Notes: a model not told the origin generated them from the letters alone. Shown: positions 18,687-27,829, counted from the first letter of the stretch. The stretch: 64,000 nucleotides of DNA from Paenibacillus polymyxa M1 (GCF_000237325.1 NC_017542.1:1371501-1435500), one strand, 5' to 3'. Made by a program: numbers and translations.

Positions 18687-20213
18687 ATGACTACCAAGTC
18701 TATTTTGGAACTTGCGAATTGGAATGAGGATCAAGAATTCACGTTATTACTCTCTCTACTTCGTAAAGACGTCAATCTATGGCAGGATACGACGACTGCT
18801 TTCCAGCTGCAGGAGATGGATTGGTCCCGCTTGCTGCGTCTGATAGAACACCATCGTGTGGTACCTACAGTGTATCTCCAGCTGAAAACGTTGAATCACC
18901 CGTTCATCCCCGCAGAATTGCTGCGAAACCTTCAGGCACAATATCAACGAAACACGCTACGCATGCTCCAGCTTCAAGCAGAAGCCGAGCGTCTGACCAG
19001 GCTGCTCACAGCTCATGGAATCCGTGTGCTGATGCTGAAGGGTCCTGCTCTGGCGCAGCAATTATACGGGGATGTTTCCCTGCGTACCTCTAAAGACATT
19101 GATTTACTTATTGCCCCGGATGACATGGATGAAGCGGAGCATTGGATGGAGGAAGCCGGATATGCGTCCAAAAGCGGAGAAGTACGCGTCCTTGGTAGCT
19201 GGAAGTGGAAGGATCATCATGCCTCCTTCCTACATCTGCAAAAGAGGGTAGAAATCGAGTTGCACTGGCGGCTTCATCCGGATGGAGGGCGGGAGCCCTC
19301 CTTTGACGAGCTTTGGGACTGTCGGCAAATGGGGAAGGCCGCAGGAGTTCGAGCCAGTCAGATGGCACCGGCGACTTCTGCCGACAACAGGAATGTGATG
19401 ACATCCTGTATGTATACGCTTGGCAGCGAGCATCAATTTCTATACTTGAGCGCACACGGAGCGCGTCACGGCTGGTTCAGGCTGCGCTGGTTAGTAGACA
19501 TCGACAGGCTTGCGGTACGCGCTGTCAATTGGGGGGCGCTACTGCCGCTAATGCGCCGTTACGGGGGCCTGCCTGCGGGCGGGCAGGCTTGGGCGCTGGC
19601 CGCTGCGCTGTTGGGTACGCCGATCCCGGAGCCGATGCGTCCGATATCGGCTACCCGGCAGGCGCACAGGCTTGCGCTGAGCGCGCTGGCCTTTATGCAG
19701 GCCAGCGTCCCCGCGCCGTACCCGGTTGCCAATCGGGCGGGTACAGGCAGACTCGTTCGGTCAGAGCTGTTGCCCAGCGTAGCTTTGACCGAGTCGATGA
19801 ATACCGCCCCTTTGAGTGGCGGTATTTCAGCCAGTGGAGCCGCAGGCGAAGCTGTTCTGTACGCCGTCAAGGATGCTGCTGACATACCGAAAGATGCCAG
19901 CAGTATCCTTAGTGACCCGGTGAATACAGTGAACACTGCTGTAAGCAGCCTTTCCAAGCCTGTAGGTGCTACTACAGTCGCCCCCAGTCCAGCCATTGCT
20001 GGAGCTACAACAACAGCGTTTACCCCTCAGCCGGTTAGTCGCGCTTACTTGCTTTCCTTAAAGGAGCCAAGGCACAGACTATGGTATCTCATCAGCCGTT
20101 TGTTTCCTTCTACGAGGGATTCAGTCGTTTTTCCACTGCCTCGCCAGCTGCATTTTTTGTATATTCCTTTACGTCCATTTCTTTGGCTGAAGCGGCGATT
20201 TACAAAGCACTGA
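18687..20213 (+). CDS. nucleotidyltransferase-family protein of lasso cluster
   Basis: A 508-aa protein of the NTP_transf_5 family often found in kinase-containing lasso clusters. The active-site region is VLMLKGPALAQQLYGDVSLR followed by KDIDLLIAP, giving the DxD metal-binding pair near residue 140. The family's C-terminal end (RLWYLISRLFPSTRD) is present. Between ~345 and ~455 there is a low-complexity Ala/Ser/Thr/Val/Pro stretch rich in GC and unlike the rest of the protein, probably an insertion. The natural substrate is unknown; it could add to the phosphorylated Ser of the peptide. Confidence 0.82.
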   Translation: MTTKSILELANWNEDQEFTLLLSLLRKDVNLWQDTTTAFQLQEMDWSRLLRLIEHHRVVPTVYLQLKTLNHPFIPAELLRNLQAQYQRNTLRMLQLQAEAERLTRLLTAHGIRVLMLKGPALAQQLYGDVSLRTSKDIDLLIAPDDMDEAEHWMEEAGYASKSGEVRVLGSWKWKDHHASFLHLQKRVEIELHWRLHPDGGREPSFDELWDCRQMGKAAGVRASQMAPATSADNRNVMTSCMYTLGSEHQFLYLSAHGARHGWFRLRWLVDIDRLAVRAVNWGALLPLMRRYGGLPAGGQAWALAAALLGTPIPEPMRPISATRQAHRLALSALAFMQASVPAPYPVANRAGTGRLVRSELLPSVALTESMNTAPLSGGISASGAAGEAVLYAVKDAADIPKDASSILSDPVNTVNTAVSSLSKPVGATTVAPSPAIAGATTTAFTPQPVSRAYLLSLKEPRHRLWYLISRLFPSTRDSVVFPLPRQLHFLYIPLRPFLWLKRRFTKH

Positions 20214-20233
20214 CCCGATAAGGAGTGTACATT

Positions 20234-22093
20234 ATGACTCACCTGCGAATATATATGACCAAGCTGTATGCTGTGAACGGCGGGGCGTTAATTCTTAATA
20301 TTGGATGTATGATCATCGTCAGCTTACTGGAAGGTGTCGGCATTTATATGCTTATTCCTATGCTGGCGGCCATCGGTGTATTTGGTGGTCATTCAGAAAT
20401 GCCATTTCTGTCGGATGGATTTGATTATTTTTTGCCGTACATTCCTAAAAGCTGGCTGTTGCCGGGGATGTTAATGCTTTTCGTAGTGCTGCTTACAGGG
20501 CAGGCTTGGCTTCAGCGTTACCAGTCCATTCTCAGCTCGCGGATTCAGCAGCGTTTTATGCGTTGCCTTCGCATAGACGTATACACTTCCTTTATGAAGG
20601 CGCAGTGGGCTTTTTATTTGCGTCAGCGTAAATCTGATTTTAGCCATGTGATGACGACCGAGCTGGCGCGTGTCAGTCAGGGAACGAATTTGCTCCTCCA
20701 ACTGACCACAGCCGTCATGTTTACGCTAATCCAGATTGCGCTGGCTTTTTGGTTGTCCCCTTCTTTAACCGGGCTGGTGTTTTTGAGTGGACTGGTGTTG
20801 TTTGTCGTGTTCCGTCGCTCCATCCGAAATGCCAAACAATTAGGTGATCGTACCACTGAACTGTCACAGGCTTATTTTGCCGGAATTACGGATCATATGA
20901 ACGGGATGAAAGATATTAAAAGCAATCTGCTGGAAGCGGCGAATATCCATTGGTTTCGATCTCTGACACAGCGTATGGAGGATAATACGACTCAGTTTGT
21001 TCGACAAAATGCGACCACGCAGTTTTTTCATCGCATAGCGGCAGCTGTTTTTGTCGTTAGTGTCCTATTTGTGTCGCTCCAGTGGCTGCATGTTACACCT
21101 GAAAGATTGATTGTGCTCATCCTTATATTTTCCCGCTTATGGCCAAGGTTTGCCCTTATTCAAGCGAGCCTGGAATACATCATGTCTATGATCTCTGCTT
21201 TTGAGAGTGTAACCAAAGTGCAACGAGAATGCGAGGCTTTCTCAGACCCCTCGTTGATCGGGCTTACATCTTCTAAGGCTCTTGTCCCATTCGATTCATC
21301 GGTATATCATCTACCATCTATATCTGCACGGCAACCCCTATCCCTTGGTAATGGAATAGAATGCAGCCATTTGGATTATTGTTACGAGGGTGCGGCAGAA
21401 CCTGCACTACGTCATATTAATTTGTTCATACCCGCCCGGGGAATGACCGCCATTGTAGGCAAATCAGGAGCAGGCAAAAGCACCTTGGTTGATGTCCTGA
21501 TGGGTTTTTTACGCCCAACTGAGGGACAGATTAAAATCGATGGTCATGTGCTGGATGACGAATTGCTGCCGCTGTGGCGGCAGTCGTTTGGTTACGTGTC
21601 ACAGGACCCATTTCTGTTCCATGCGACCGTCCGCGAAAATTTGAAGCTGGCTGATAAGGATGCCAGTGAACAGCAGCTATGGGAGGCGCTACATTTTGCA
21701 GCCGCAGACAACTTTGTATCCAGACTGCCTGAAGGGCTGGACACGGTCATTGGTGATCGCGGGATCCGTCTGTCCGGGGGAGAGCGTCAACGGCTGGTAT
21801 TAGCGCGGGCCATTTTGCATCATCCTCCTGTACTTATTTTGGATGAAGCGACAAGTGCGCTGGATGGTGAGCATGAGGCTGCAATTCAGGCAGCATTGGA
21901 ACGGATGAAAGGTCAAATGACGTTGATCGTGATCGCTCACCGTCTGTCAACGATCAGACATGCGGATCAAATTGTTGTAATGGATCAAGGTGAGGTCATA
22001 CAGCAGGGGAACTACCGCCAATTGGAAGAAGAGGAGCGGGGGGCGTTTAGTCAGCTACTATCGTATCAAAGCAGTATCAGCGCCGCCCCTTAA
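20234..22093 (+). CDS. lasso peptide ABC exporter (D protein)
   Basis: A 619-aa half-transporter with six N-terminal transmembrane segments (~1-310) and a C-terminal ATPase. Walker A is IVGKSGAGKSTLVDVLM, the signature LSGGERQRLVLARAI, and Walker B VLILDEATSALDG. It would export and confer immunity to the lasso peptide. ATG 20234 is 8 nt after AAGGAG and is preferred to the GTG at 20225. The gene ends the operon and converges on ku with only 19 bp between. A spacer of ~55 residues separates the membrane and ATPase domains. Confidence 0.93.
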   Translation: MTHLRIYMTKLYAVNGGALILNIGCMIIVSLLEGVGIYMLIPMLAAIGVFGGHSEMPFLSDGFDYFLPYIPKSWLLPGMLMLFVVLLTGQAWLQRYQSILSSRIQQRFMRCLRIDVYTSFMKAQWAFYLRQRKSDFSHVMTTELARVSQGTNLLLQLTTAVMFTLIQIALAFWLSPSLTGLVFLSGLVLFVVFRRSIRNAKQLGDRTTELSQAYFAGITDHMNGMKDIKSNLLEAANIHWFRSLTQRMEDNTTQFVRQNATTQFFHRIAAAVFVVSVLFVSLQWLHVTPERLIVLILIFSRLWPRFALIQASLEYIMSMISAFESVTKVQRECEAFSDPSLIGLTSSKALVPFDSSVYHLPSISARQPLSLGNGIECSHLDYCYEGAAEPALRHINLFIPARGMTAIVGKSGAGKSTLVDVLMGFLRPTEGQIKIDGHVLDDELLPLWRQSFGYVSQDPFLFHATVRENLKLADKDASEQQLWEALHFAAADNFVSRLPEGLDTVIGDRGIRLSGGERQRLVLARAILHHPPVLILDEATSALDGEHEAAIQAALERMKGQMTLIVIAHRLSTIRHADQIVVMDQGEVIQQGNYRQLEEEERGAFSQLLSYQSSISAAP

Positions 22094-22112
22094 TCAGACT
22101 TTTCTGTAAAGC

Positions 22113-23027
22113 TCAAGTTTCTTTACGTTTGGTGGTGCTTCTTCTCTTTTTGACTGGAGTCGGAGAGAGGGCGTCGCCTGCCACAGCCTGCTGTGCTGTC
22201 ACGGCTGCTGGTTTACGCGTAGGACGTTTTTTCGCAGCAGGACCAGGATCGGTAACGACAGGCTTCACTGCCTCAATACTGGCTTGAAGGGCAGCCATTA
22301 AGTCAACCACATTGGTCTGAGGCTGTGTTGGGGCAATTCGCACCTCTTCACCAGCCACTTTATGCTGGATAAGATCCAGCAGACGTTCGCGATACTGATC
22401 CGTATACTTTGCTGCATCAAAAGGGGTAGATAGCTGCTCAATCAGCATTTTTGCCATGGTCAGCTCTTTCTCTTTAACCTCCTCCTGTCCAGGTAAGTTG
22501 GGAACTTGAGCAATGGGACGGATTTCGTCCGGATAAAACATGGTCTCCACCGCCAAGCATTCATCCAGCACGCGAATGGCTGCCAGACTACTTTTTGAGC
22601 GGATGGAGATTTGGGCAATCCCGATTTTCCCGGTATCTTTCATTGCATTCATGAGTAGCTTATACGCATTCGAGCCAGCCTGATCCGGGGACAAATAATA
22701 CGTTTTTTGAAAGTAGATCGGATCAATTTCCTGTAAATCCACAAAGTCCAAAATTACGATATTTTTATCGGCTTGTCCGCTAACTTGCTCCAGTTCTTCC
22801 TTGTCGAACATGACAAATTTTCCTTTTTCATATTCGTACCCTTTTCCAATTTCCTCCCATTCAACCTCCTTATCACAAACAGGGCACTTCCGTACATAGC
22901 TTAGTGGACTCCCACACTCCTTGTGAATATAACGCATGGAAATGTCCTTGTCCTCAGTTGCTGAGAACATTTTAACTGGCACATGAACCAGCCCGAAGCT
23001 GATCGCGCCTTTCCAGACCGTATGCAT
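22113..23027 (-). CDS. ku: Ku protein, NHEJ end-binding factor
   Basis: A 304-aa bacterial Ku homodimer subunit that threads onto double-strand ends and recruits LigD. The protein begins MHTVWKGAISFGLVHVPVKM, the family hallmark, and carries a CxxC-like motif (KCPVCDKEVEW). The Ku core extends to ~260 and the tail is Lys/Arg/Thr-rich (KKRRSTTKRKE), as in DNA-binding extended C-termini. AAAGGAGG lies 9 nt before ATG 23027; the longer frame upstream has no such site. The partner polymerase gene is at 12202-13104. Expression in the spore or forespore is likely by analogy with B. subtilis, not shown here. Confidence 0.95.
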   Translation of the reverse strand: MHTVWKGAISFGLVHVPVKMFSATEDKDISMRYIHKECGSPLSYVRKCPVCDKEVEWEEIGKGYEYEKGKFVMFDKEELEQVSGQADKNIVILDFVDLQEIDPIYFQKTYYLSPDQAGSNAYKLLMNAMKDTGKIGIAQISIRSKSSLAAIRVLDECLAVETMFYPDEIRPIAQVPNLPGQEEVKEKELTMAKMLIEQLSTPFDAAKYTDQYRERLLDLIQHKVAGEEVRIAPTQPQTNVVDLMAALQASIEAVKPVVTDPGPAAKKRPTRKPAAVTAQQAVAGDALSPTPVKKRRSTTKRKET

Positions 23028-23236
23028 ACCGCCAGTCCTCCTTTTTTTAATCCGCATATTTCATATTTCGATTCCGGGCACCCGGGCTGTGAGCATTTCA
23101 TTTTTCACTTAGTATGCTTCGTACAAAAGATTGTATGAGATGCAAATGAAGGCTCGAATTGCTTTCACTTGCGCATGGTTTCGGTTTTTTTGGTGAATGT
23201 TAAGCCATATCCGATTCAAAAGGAGGTATACAACTG

Positions 23237-23476
23237 ATGCCTAGAAAACCCTATCCTCAGCAGATCAGTCATCGTGTGGGGCAAAGTCACATTGCCTTTC
23301 GAGGGCCTGCTGGAGGCGAACAGGATGCATTGCCGCCCGAGTTTGCTCTTTCACATGGAACGCCGCCGCCTTTTCCCGTAGCTGTTGCTCATGTGGATAT
23401 GGAGGCTGTAGTTTCAACATCGCCTTCTCATAGCTTTCCTTCATTGGATGTGGAACGGATTATAGACGAAGACTAG
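23237..23476 (+). CDS. hypothetical small Pro/His-rich protein
   Basis: A 79-aa protein with no recognisable domain, beginning MPRKPYPQQISHRVGQSH and rich in Pro, His and Ala, with an acidic end (RIIDED). A strong AAAAGGAGG site precedes the ATG, which supports translation. It lies 51 bp before a spore-protein gene on the same strand, so a sporulation role is possible. Confidence 0.55.
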   Translation: MPRKPYPQQISHRVGQSHIAFRGPAGGEQDALPPEFALSHGTPPPFPVAVAHVDMEAVVSTSPSHSFPSLDVERIIDED

Positions 23477-23527
23477 GTGACCTATATTTTGAATTTTGCA
23501 CAAAAAAAAGAGTAGGAGGAGAACAGC

Positions 23528-23707
23528 ATGAACGTGGAACGAGCAAAAGCCATTTATGATTCATCCGAAACGATTGCCGTCCAATTGGATGGCAAACCGA
23601 TTTGGATTGAGCATGTAGATGAAGCGAATGGTATGGCAACGGTACAGATCGGCAGCAGACCGGGTGATACACAAACCGTTCGTGTAGATCGATTGGAAGA
23701 ACAATAG
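23528..23707 (+). CDS. sspH: H-type small acid-soluble spore protein
   Basis: A 59-aa protein (MNVERAKAIYDSSETIAVQL at the N-terminus, PIWIEHVDEANGMATVQI in the middle). The pattern matches the SspH family of minor small acid-soluble spore proteins, which are made in the forespore under sigma-G. The ATG follows AGGAGG. An imperfect terminator follows at 23728. This is the clearest marker that the organism forms spores. Confidence 0.85.
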   Translation: MNVERAKAIYDSSETIAVQLDGKPIWIEHVDEANGMATVQIGSRPGDTQTVRVDRLEEQ

Positions 23708-23727
23708 AAGAGAGGCTCCAACCTAAA

Positions 23728-23770
23728 AAGGCTCGCAATTGCTCAATGAGCAATTAGCGAACCTTATTTT
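23728..23770. terminator. imperfect terminator after sspH
   Basis: AAGG-TCGC-ATTGCTC pairs with GAGCAAT-GCGA-CCTT with small bulges, followed by ATTTTATAT. It can serve sspH and perhaps the convergent CoA-transferase operon. Confidence 0.6.
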
Positions 23771-23839
23771 ATATAATGAATGCGATTGTGAAGACAAGTT
23801 AAACGCCAGACAAGTTAATTTGAAGGTGGAACTGATTTT

Positions 23840-24496
23840 TTACACTGCAATGGTCTTTAAATGTGGAGAAACCATCAACTCAGCCTCTGTCGCCATTTGA
23901 ACATCTTCCACCGACAAACCTGGAGCAATTTCCTTGAGCATCAGCCCTTTACCCGGTATAACATCAATGACACCTTTTTCGGTTACAATGGTCTTTACCA
24001 CATTTACAGCGGTTAGGGGCAGCTTGCATTGTTTCAGTATTTTCGGCGCCCCATTTTTGTTCACATGCTCCATGGCTACAATCACTCTCTTGGCTCCAAC
24101 CACCAAATCCATGGCCCCACCCATGCCTGGCACCTTTTTCCCGGGGATCATCCAGTTTGCAAGGTTGCCTTTTTCATCGACCTCCAGGGCACCCAAAACG
24201 GTGACGTCCACATGCCCTCCACGTATGATGGAAAATGAAAGCGCACTGTCAATAAAGCAGGCTCCTTTCACGGTTGTAACGTAGTTTCCGCCTGAATCGA
24301 TACAATCGAGTCTTTCTTTTCCCGGAGCTGCTTTGGGGCCAACGCCGACGATTCCGTTCTCCGCCTGCAGCATAATATTAACGTTTTCGGGGATGTAGTC
24401 CACCGCCATTGTAGGCAATCCAATACCAAGATTAACCACTTCACCATCTTTGAATTCTTGGGCTATTCTTCTAATAATCAATTCTCTATTATTCAT
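23840..24496 (-). CDS. ctfB: 3-oxoacid/acetoacetate CoA-transferase subunit B
   Basis: Beta subunit, 218 aa, of a class I CoA-transferase that moves CoA between acetoacetyl-CoA and acetate or butyrate (or succinyl-CoA). The catalytic Glu is in MLQAENGIVGVGPKA, and GGHVDVTVLGALEVDEKGN is typical. ATG 24496 overlaps the subunit A stop by 8 nt; a GTG 9 nt upstream is less likely. The ctf name is preferred over sco because acetoacetate decarboxylase and thiolase genes lie in the same operon. Confidence 0.9.
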   Translation of the reverse strand: MNNRELIIRRIAQEFKDGEVVNLGIGLPTMAVDYIPENVNIMLQAENGIVGVGPKAAPGKERLDCIDSGGNYVTTVKGACFIDSALSFSIIRGGHVDVTVLGALEVDEKGNLANWMIPGKKVPGMGGAMDLVVGAKRVIVAMEHVNKNGAPKILKQCKLPLTAVNVVKTIVTEKGVIDVIPGKGLMLKEIAPGLSVEDVQMATEAELMVSPHLKTIAV

Positions 24497-25157
24497 TATC
24501 TCCACCCACCTTTACAATCGCGTCGACAAATATTCCGGGAACGTTGATATGATTGGGGTCGATTTCCCCCGCTTTCACGTATTCGTCTGTCTGAGCAACT
24601 ACATACTCGGCTGCGGTAGCCATCACCAAATTGAAGTTGCGTGAAGAGCCGTTGATGACAAGGTTCCCTGCTTCATCAGCTTTATGGGCTCTGATAAGCG
24701 CCACATCGGCTTTGAGCGGTAGTTCGAGCAGATATTCTCTTTCGTCAATTTTGATTTTCTTTTTTCCTTCCTCTACAATGGTGCCTACACCTACGGGGGT
24801 TAAAATACCACCCAAACCAGCTCCGCCTGCGCGTATTTTTTCAGCGAGCGTCCCTTGCGGGAAGAGTTGAACATCCGCTTCTTTCGTCATCAGGAGTCTT
24901 CCCGTTTCCGGATTGGAGCCGATATAGGATGCAAAAATCCGCTTGACTCTGCCACTTTTCACAAGTCTATAAATAGATAATTCCGGTGTGCCTGTGTCAT
25001 TGGAAATGATCGTAAGATTATCAGCGGAATTTGAGTCGACAAGCGCACGCACCAGCTCCTCCGGAATGCCTCCTTGCATAAAACCCCCAACCATCACCGT
25101 GTCTCCGTCTTTAATTTTCTTAATTGCTTCTTCAGCGGAGTTTACTTTTTTATTCAT
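24489..25157 (-). CDS. ctfA: 3-oxoacid/acetoacetate CoA-transferase subunit A
   Basis: Alpha subunit, 222 aa. The CoA-binding signature GDTVMVGGFMQGGIPEELV is at the N-terminus, and GSNPETGRLLMTKEADVQLF lies in the middle. It is followed with an 8-nt overlap by subunit B, giving equal expression. It is the third gene of the four-gene acetone operon running leftward. Confidence 0.92.
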   Translation of the reverse strand: MNKKVNSAEEAIKKIKDGDTVMVGGFMQGGIPEELVRALVDSNSADNLTIISNDTGTPELSIYRLVKSGRVKRIFASYIGSNPETGRLLMTKEADVQLFPQGTLAEKIRAGGAGLGGILTPVGVGTIVEEGKKKIKIDEREYLLELPLKADVALIRAHKADEAGNLVINGSSRNFNLVMATAAEYVVAQTDEYVKAGEIDPNHINVPGIFVDAIVKVGGDNE

Positions 25158-25194
25158 GGTTCCGTCTCCTTATCTATTTTTAGGAAAGCAAACT

Positions 25195-25935
25195 TTATTG
25201 GAGATAATCGTATAGGACTCTTCCATATGGAAGCGTTAAATCGGCAATAAAATGTTTTCCGCCAACATAAGTTTTAACCGGCAAATCTGCCACAGGAGCA
25301 TTGACATGGGGGATCAAGCTTAATCTAGCAGGCCCTGACCAGGCTCCTTTTACAGTAATATTTTCAAGATTATATGCCACTAGCTGAGCAATTTTAGGAG
25401 TGCCGTCCACATCAGGAATTAATTTTAAATTAACTTGCGTTTTTGCGATGGCTTTAGCCGTTTCCTTTTCATCAAGCACGTTATATTTGAAAGGGGTGGT
25501 TCCCATAGCTACCAGGACGTTATTGTAATGCAATGTACCCGTCAGCGTCTCTGTATCCTCAACGACCAGGCGAGGCTTCGCCCATTTTTTCGGAAATCCC
25601 CAGATTTCACGTCCCCCCAGAATAGCAGGTGCATTATCCAAATACATTTGGGCAACAAAATTACACGGTTCTCCCTGAAAAGTACACGGAATGACAATAC
25701 CGCTTTCCTCATAGCTTCCCAAACCGGATGAATCGGGCATTTTGATCCATTCATAGGAGACCGTATTACTTCCATCTGGCTGAAGTGGTTCCGGGACCGC
25801 CTGTCTTATCGCAGCGGGATCGGATTCATAGGTAATAATGAAGAATTCCCGGTTGATGAAGCGGCATGGCGGGCGTCCATAACTGCCGCTGGCCGCAGGC
25901 ATGGATTGAAGTGAAAGTACATCTTTTTGATTCAT
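25195..25935 (-). CDS. adc: acetoacetate decarboxylase
   Basis: A 246-aa enzyme converting acetoacetate to acetone and CO2. The Schiff-base lysine motif REIWGFPKKWAKPRL corresponds to the Lys115-Lys116 pair of the Clostridium acetobutylicum enzyme. Length matches the ~244-aa clostridial protein. It sits between thiolase and CoA-transferase genes on one strand, so acetone formation is the natural reading. A role in removing acetoacetate from fatty acid or leucine breakdown is an alternative. Confidence 0.94.
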   Translation of the reverse strand: MNQKDVLSLQSMPAASGSYGRPPCRFINREFFIITYESDPAAIRQAVPEPLQPDGSNTVSYEWIKMPDSSGLGSYEESGIVIPCTFQGEPCNFVAQMYLDNAPAILGGREIWGFPKKWAKPRLVVEDTETLTGTLHYNNVLVAMGTTPFKYNVLDEKETAKAIAKTQVNLKLIPDVDGTPKIAQLVAYNLENITVKGAWSGPARLSLIPHVNAPVADLPVKTYVGGKHFIADLTLPYGRVLYDYLQ

Positions 25936-25988
25936 AGCGATCTCCCTTCCTTTTTAAGAGGTATTTCAACAATCATTGAAAACGAACT

Positions 25989-27173
25989 TTAAATGAGTGC
26001 ATTTTCAACCAGCATTGCTATTCCCATTCCCGTTCCGATGCATAACGAGACTACGCCGTAACGTGAAGATCTGCGCACCATTTCATGAACTAACGTAACC
26101 AATACCCTAGCACCGCTTGCACCAACAGGATGACCGATTGCGATCGCGCCGCCATTGACATTGACCTTTTCCGGACTGACTCCCAGCTCTTTTTGCACCG
26201 CTAGTGCTTGTGCAGCGAACGCTTCATTAATTTCAAAGAGATCAATGTCATCAATCGACATTCCCTGTTTCTTCAGCAGTGACGAAATGGCTTTTACCGG
26301 TCCCATTCCCATATATGCAGGGTCAACACCAACAAGCGAATAACCCTTGATATATGCCAACGGCTTTAACGCATGTTCCTTACATTTATCTTCCGACACG
26401 ACTAACATAGCTGCCGCACCATCATTGATTCCCGAAGCATTTCCGGCAGTAACCGTTCCGTCCTCTTTAAACGCAGGCTTCAAGTTTGAAAGTTTTTCTT
26501 TCGTCGTATTTCCTCTTATGTGTTCGTCTTCTGTGAAATAAGTAGTTTCTTTTTTGTTTTTGATCATGACCGGAACAATTTGCTCTTCAAAAAACTTGTT
26601 GTTTTTTGCTTCGAAAGCCTTTATCTGGCTTTCATAGGCGAATGAATCTTGCTCCAGTCTTGAGATTCCATATTTTTCGGCAACATTTTCGGCAGTAATT
26701 CCCATATGGTAATGGTTGATTGGGCATGTTAGGCCGTCAGCCACCAGGGAGTCTACCAATTCACCGTTGCCAAGCTTATAGCCGTTTCTTGCATTTTTTA
26801 GCAGATAAGGGGCGTTCGACATGCTCTCCATGCCTCCAGCCAAGACGATGTTTCCTTGCTCCGCCAATATTGAATCGTAAGCTAACGCGACGGCATGAAG
26901 TCCTGAACCGCAAACCGTGTTTATCGTTGATTCGGGTACATCAATGGGGATACCCGCTTTTAGTGCCGCCTGTCTGGCAGGATTTTGACCATTGCCCGCT
27001 TGAAGAACATTTCCCATAAAAATTTGATCAATCAAAGAAGGCTCCAATTTACTTTGCTGCAGGCATGCTGTCATCACGGTTGCTCCCAATTCAGGAGCGC
27101 TTAGAGGCGCAAGGGTTTTGTTAAAAGAACCGACCGCTGTTCTCAACGGGCTTACTATAGCTACTTTTTTCAT
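25989..27173 (-). CDS. thlA: acetyl-CoA C-acetyltransferase (thiolase)
   Basis: A 394-aa biosynthetic-type thiolase condensing two acetyl-CoA to acetoacetyl-CoA. The active-site Cys is in INTVCGSGLHAVALAYD near residue 88, the His in NGGAIAIGHPVGASG, and the second Cys in SLCIGTGMG. It is the first gene of the thlA-adc-ctfAB operon, with ~590 bp of non-coding DNA upstream. ATG 27173 follows GAAAGGAATG. Confidence 0.94.
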   Translation of the reverse strand: MKKVAIVSPLRTAVGSFNKTLAPLSAPELGATVMTACLQQSKLEPSLIDQIFMGNVLQAGNGQNPARQAALKAGIPIDVPESTINTVCGSGLHAVALAYDSILAEQGNIVLAGGMESMSNAPYLLKNARNGYKLGNGELVDSLVADGLTCPINHYHMGITAENVAEKYGISRLEQDSFAYESQIKAFEAKNNKFFEEQIVPVMIKNKKETTYFTEDEHIRGNTTKEKLSNLKPAFKEDGTVTAGNASGINDGAAAMLVVSEDKCKEHALKPLAYIKGYSLVGVDPAYMGMGPVKAISSLLKKQGMSIDDIDLFEINEAFAAQALAVQKELGVSPEKVNVNGGAIAIGHPVGASGARVLVTLVHEMVRRSSRYGVVSLCIGTGMGIAMLVENALI

Positions 27174-27763
27174 AAAAACTCACATTCCTTTCGCTGTGTT
27201 CGAGACACAATACATCCATGACTGCACTTCAATTCATACTTTCCGGTCCTAACCTACGAAACGTAGAAACTGCAAGATACATTTACATGCGGGCATATCA
27301 TGGTGCCTAAGACAGTGAGTGTGACGGTCCGATCGCCTTCTTTCGTTGCTGGAAATTAAAACCAGAATTATCATAGTTCTAATACAGATTTTGCTCAATG
27401 TTCAAATCTTTACATATATCCAAATATAGAGCCATATCTTCCACAATAAATAGGCCATCCTAATGTTTTCTGTTAATTTCTTGATCTTTCTGAAAATTGT
27501 GATCAAAAATTGAATTTTATGTTAAATATGAAATTTCAAATCAACCTGTGAAAATAATTTCTTAGCAAATCATTTAGATCATCGCAGGGGAGGAAATCCC
27601 TTTATATGTAAATTTGTAACTGACTTATAGCATCTAAAAAAGCTAGGCAAGTTGCCAATCAAAATGAATACATTTGGAATTCGGATAAACATAAATCCAT
27701 ATAAGCCTGAGCCACCTATAGCATTGACGTTATAACGTCAGTGTTTTTTATTTGCTCGCGTGA
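27174..27763. other. 590-bp non-coding region upstream of the acetone operon
   Basis: AT-rich, with stops in all frames. A perfect 16-bp palindrome TGACGTTATAACGTCA at 27725-27740 is followed by GTGTTTTTTATTT. It could be a plus-strand terminator or a protein-binding site. No promoter with good -35 and -10 boxes could be fixed for thlA. Confidence 0.4.
27195..27209. promoter_or_regulatory. possible operator 22 bp upstream of thlA
   Basis: TGTGTTCGAGACACA has 5-bp arms TGTGT/ACACA around a central TCGAG. It lies between the likely promoter and the thlA ribosome site. The binding factor is unknown. Confidence 0.25.
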
Positions 27764-27802
27764 ACAAAAAAAGAAGCCGACCTGCTTGAAAGCAATCGGC
27801 TT
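27764..27802 (-). terminator. terminator of the isochorismatase-family gene
   Basis: Read on the minus strand, AAGCCGA pairs with TCGGCTT across 15 nt and is followed by CTTTTTTTG. Confidence 0.8.
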
Positions 27803-27829
27803 GGAACGTAAAAAATTCACTTCTACATT

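Noticed and set aside
19313..19996. Alternative frames in the nucleotidyltransferase gene
   Set aside because: The GC-rich stretch keeps several frames open, but only the annotated frame joins the recognised N- and C-terminal parts.
27270..27320. Sigma-54 promoter for the acetone operon
   Set aside because: On the minus strand AGGCACCATGATATGC looks similar, but the GG-to-GC spacing is 11 instead of 10 and no enhancer-binding protein is near.
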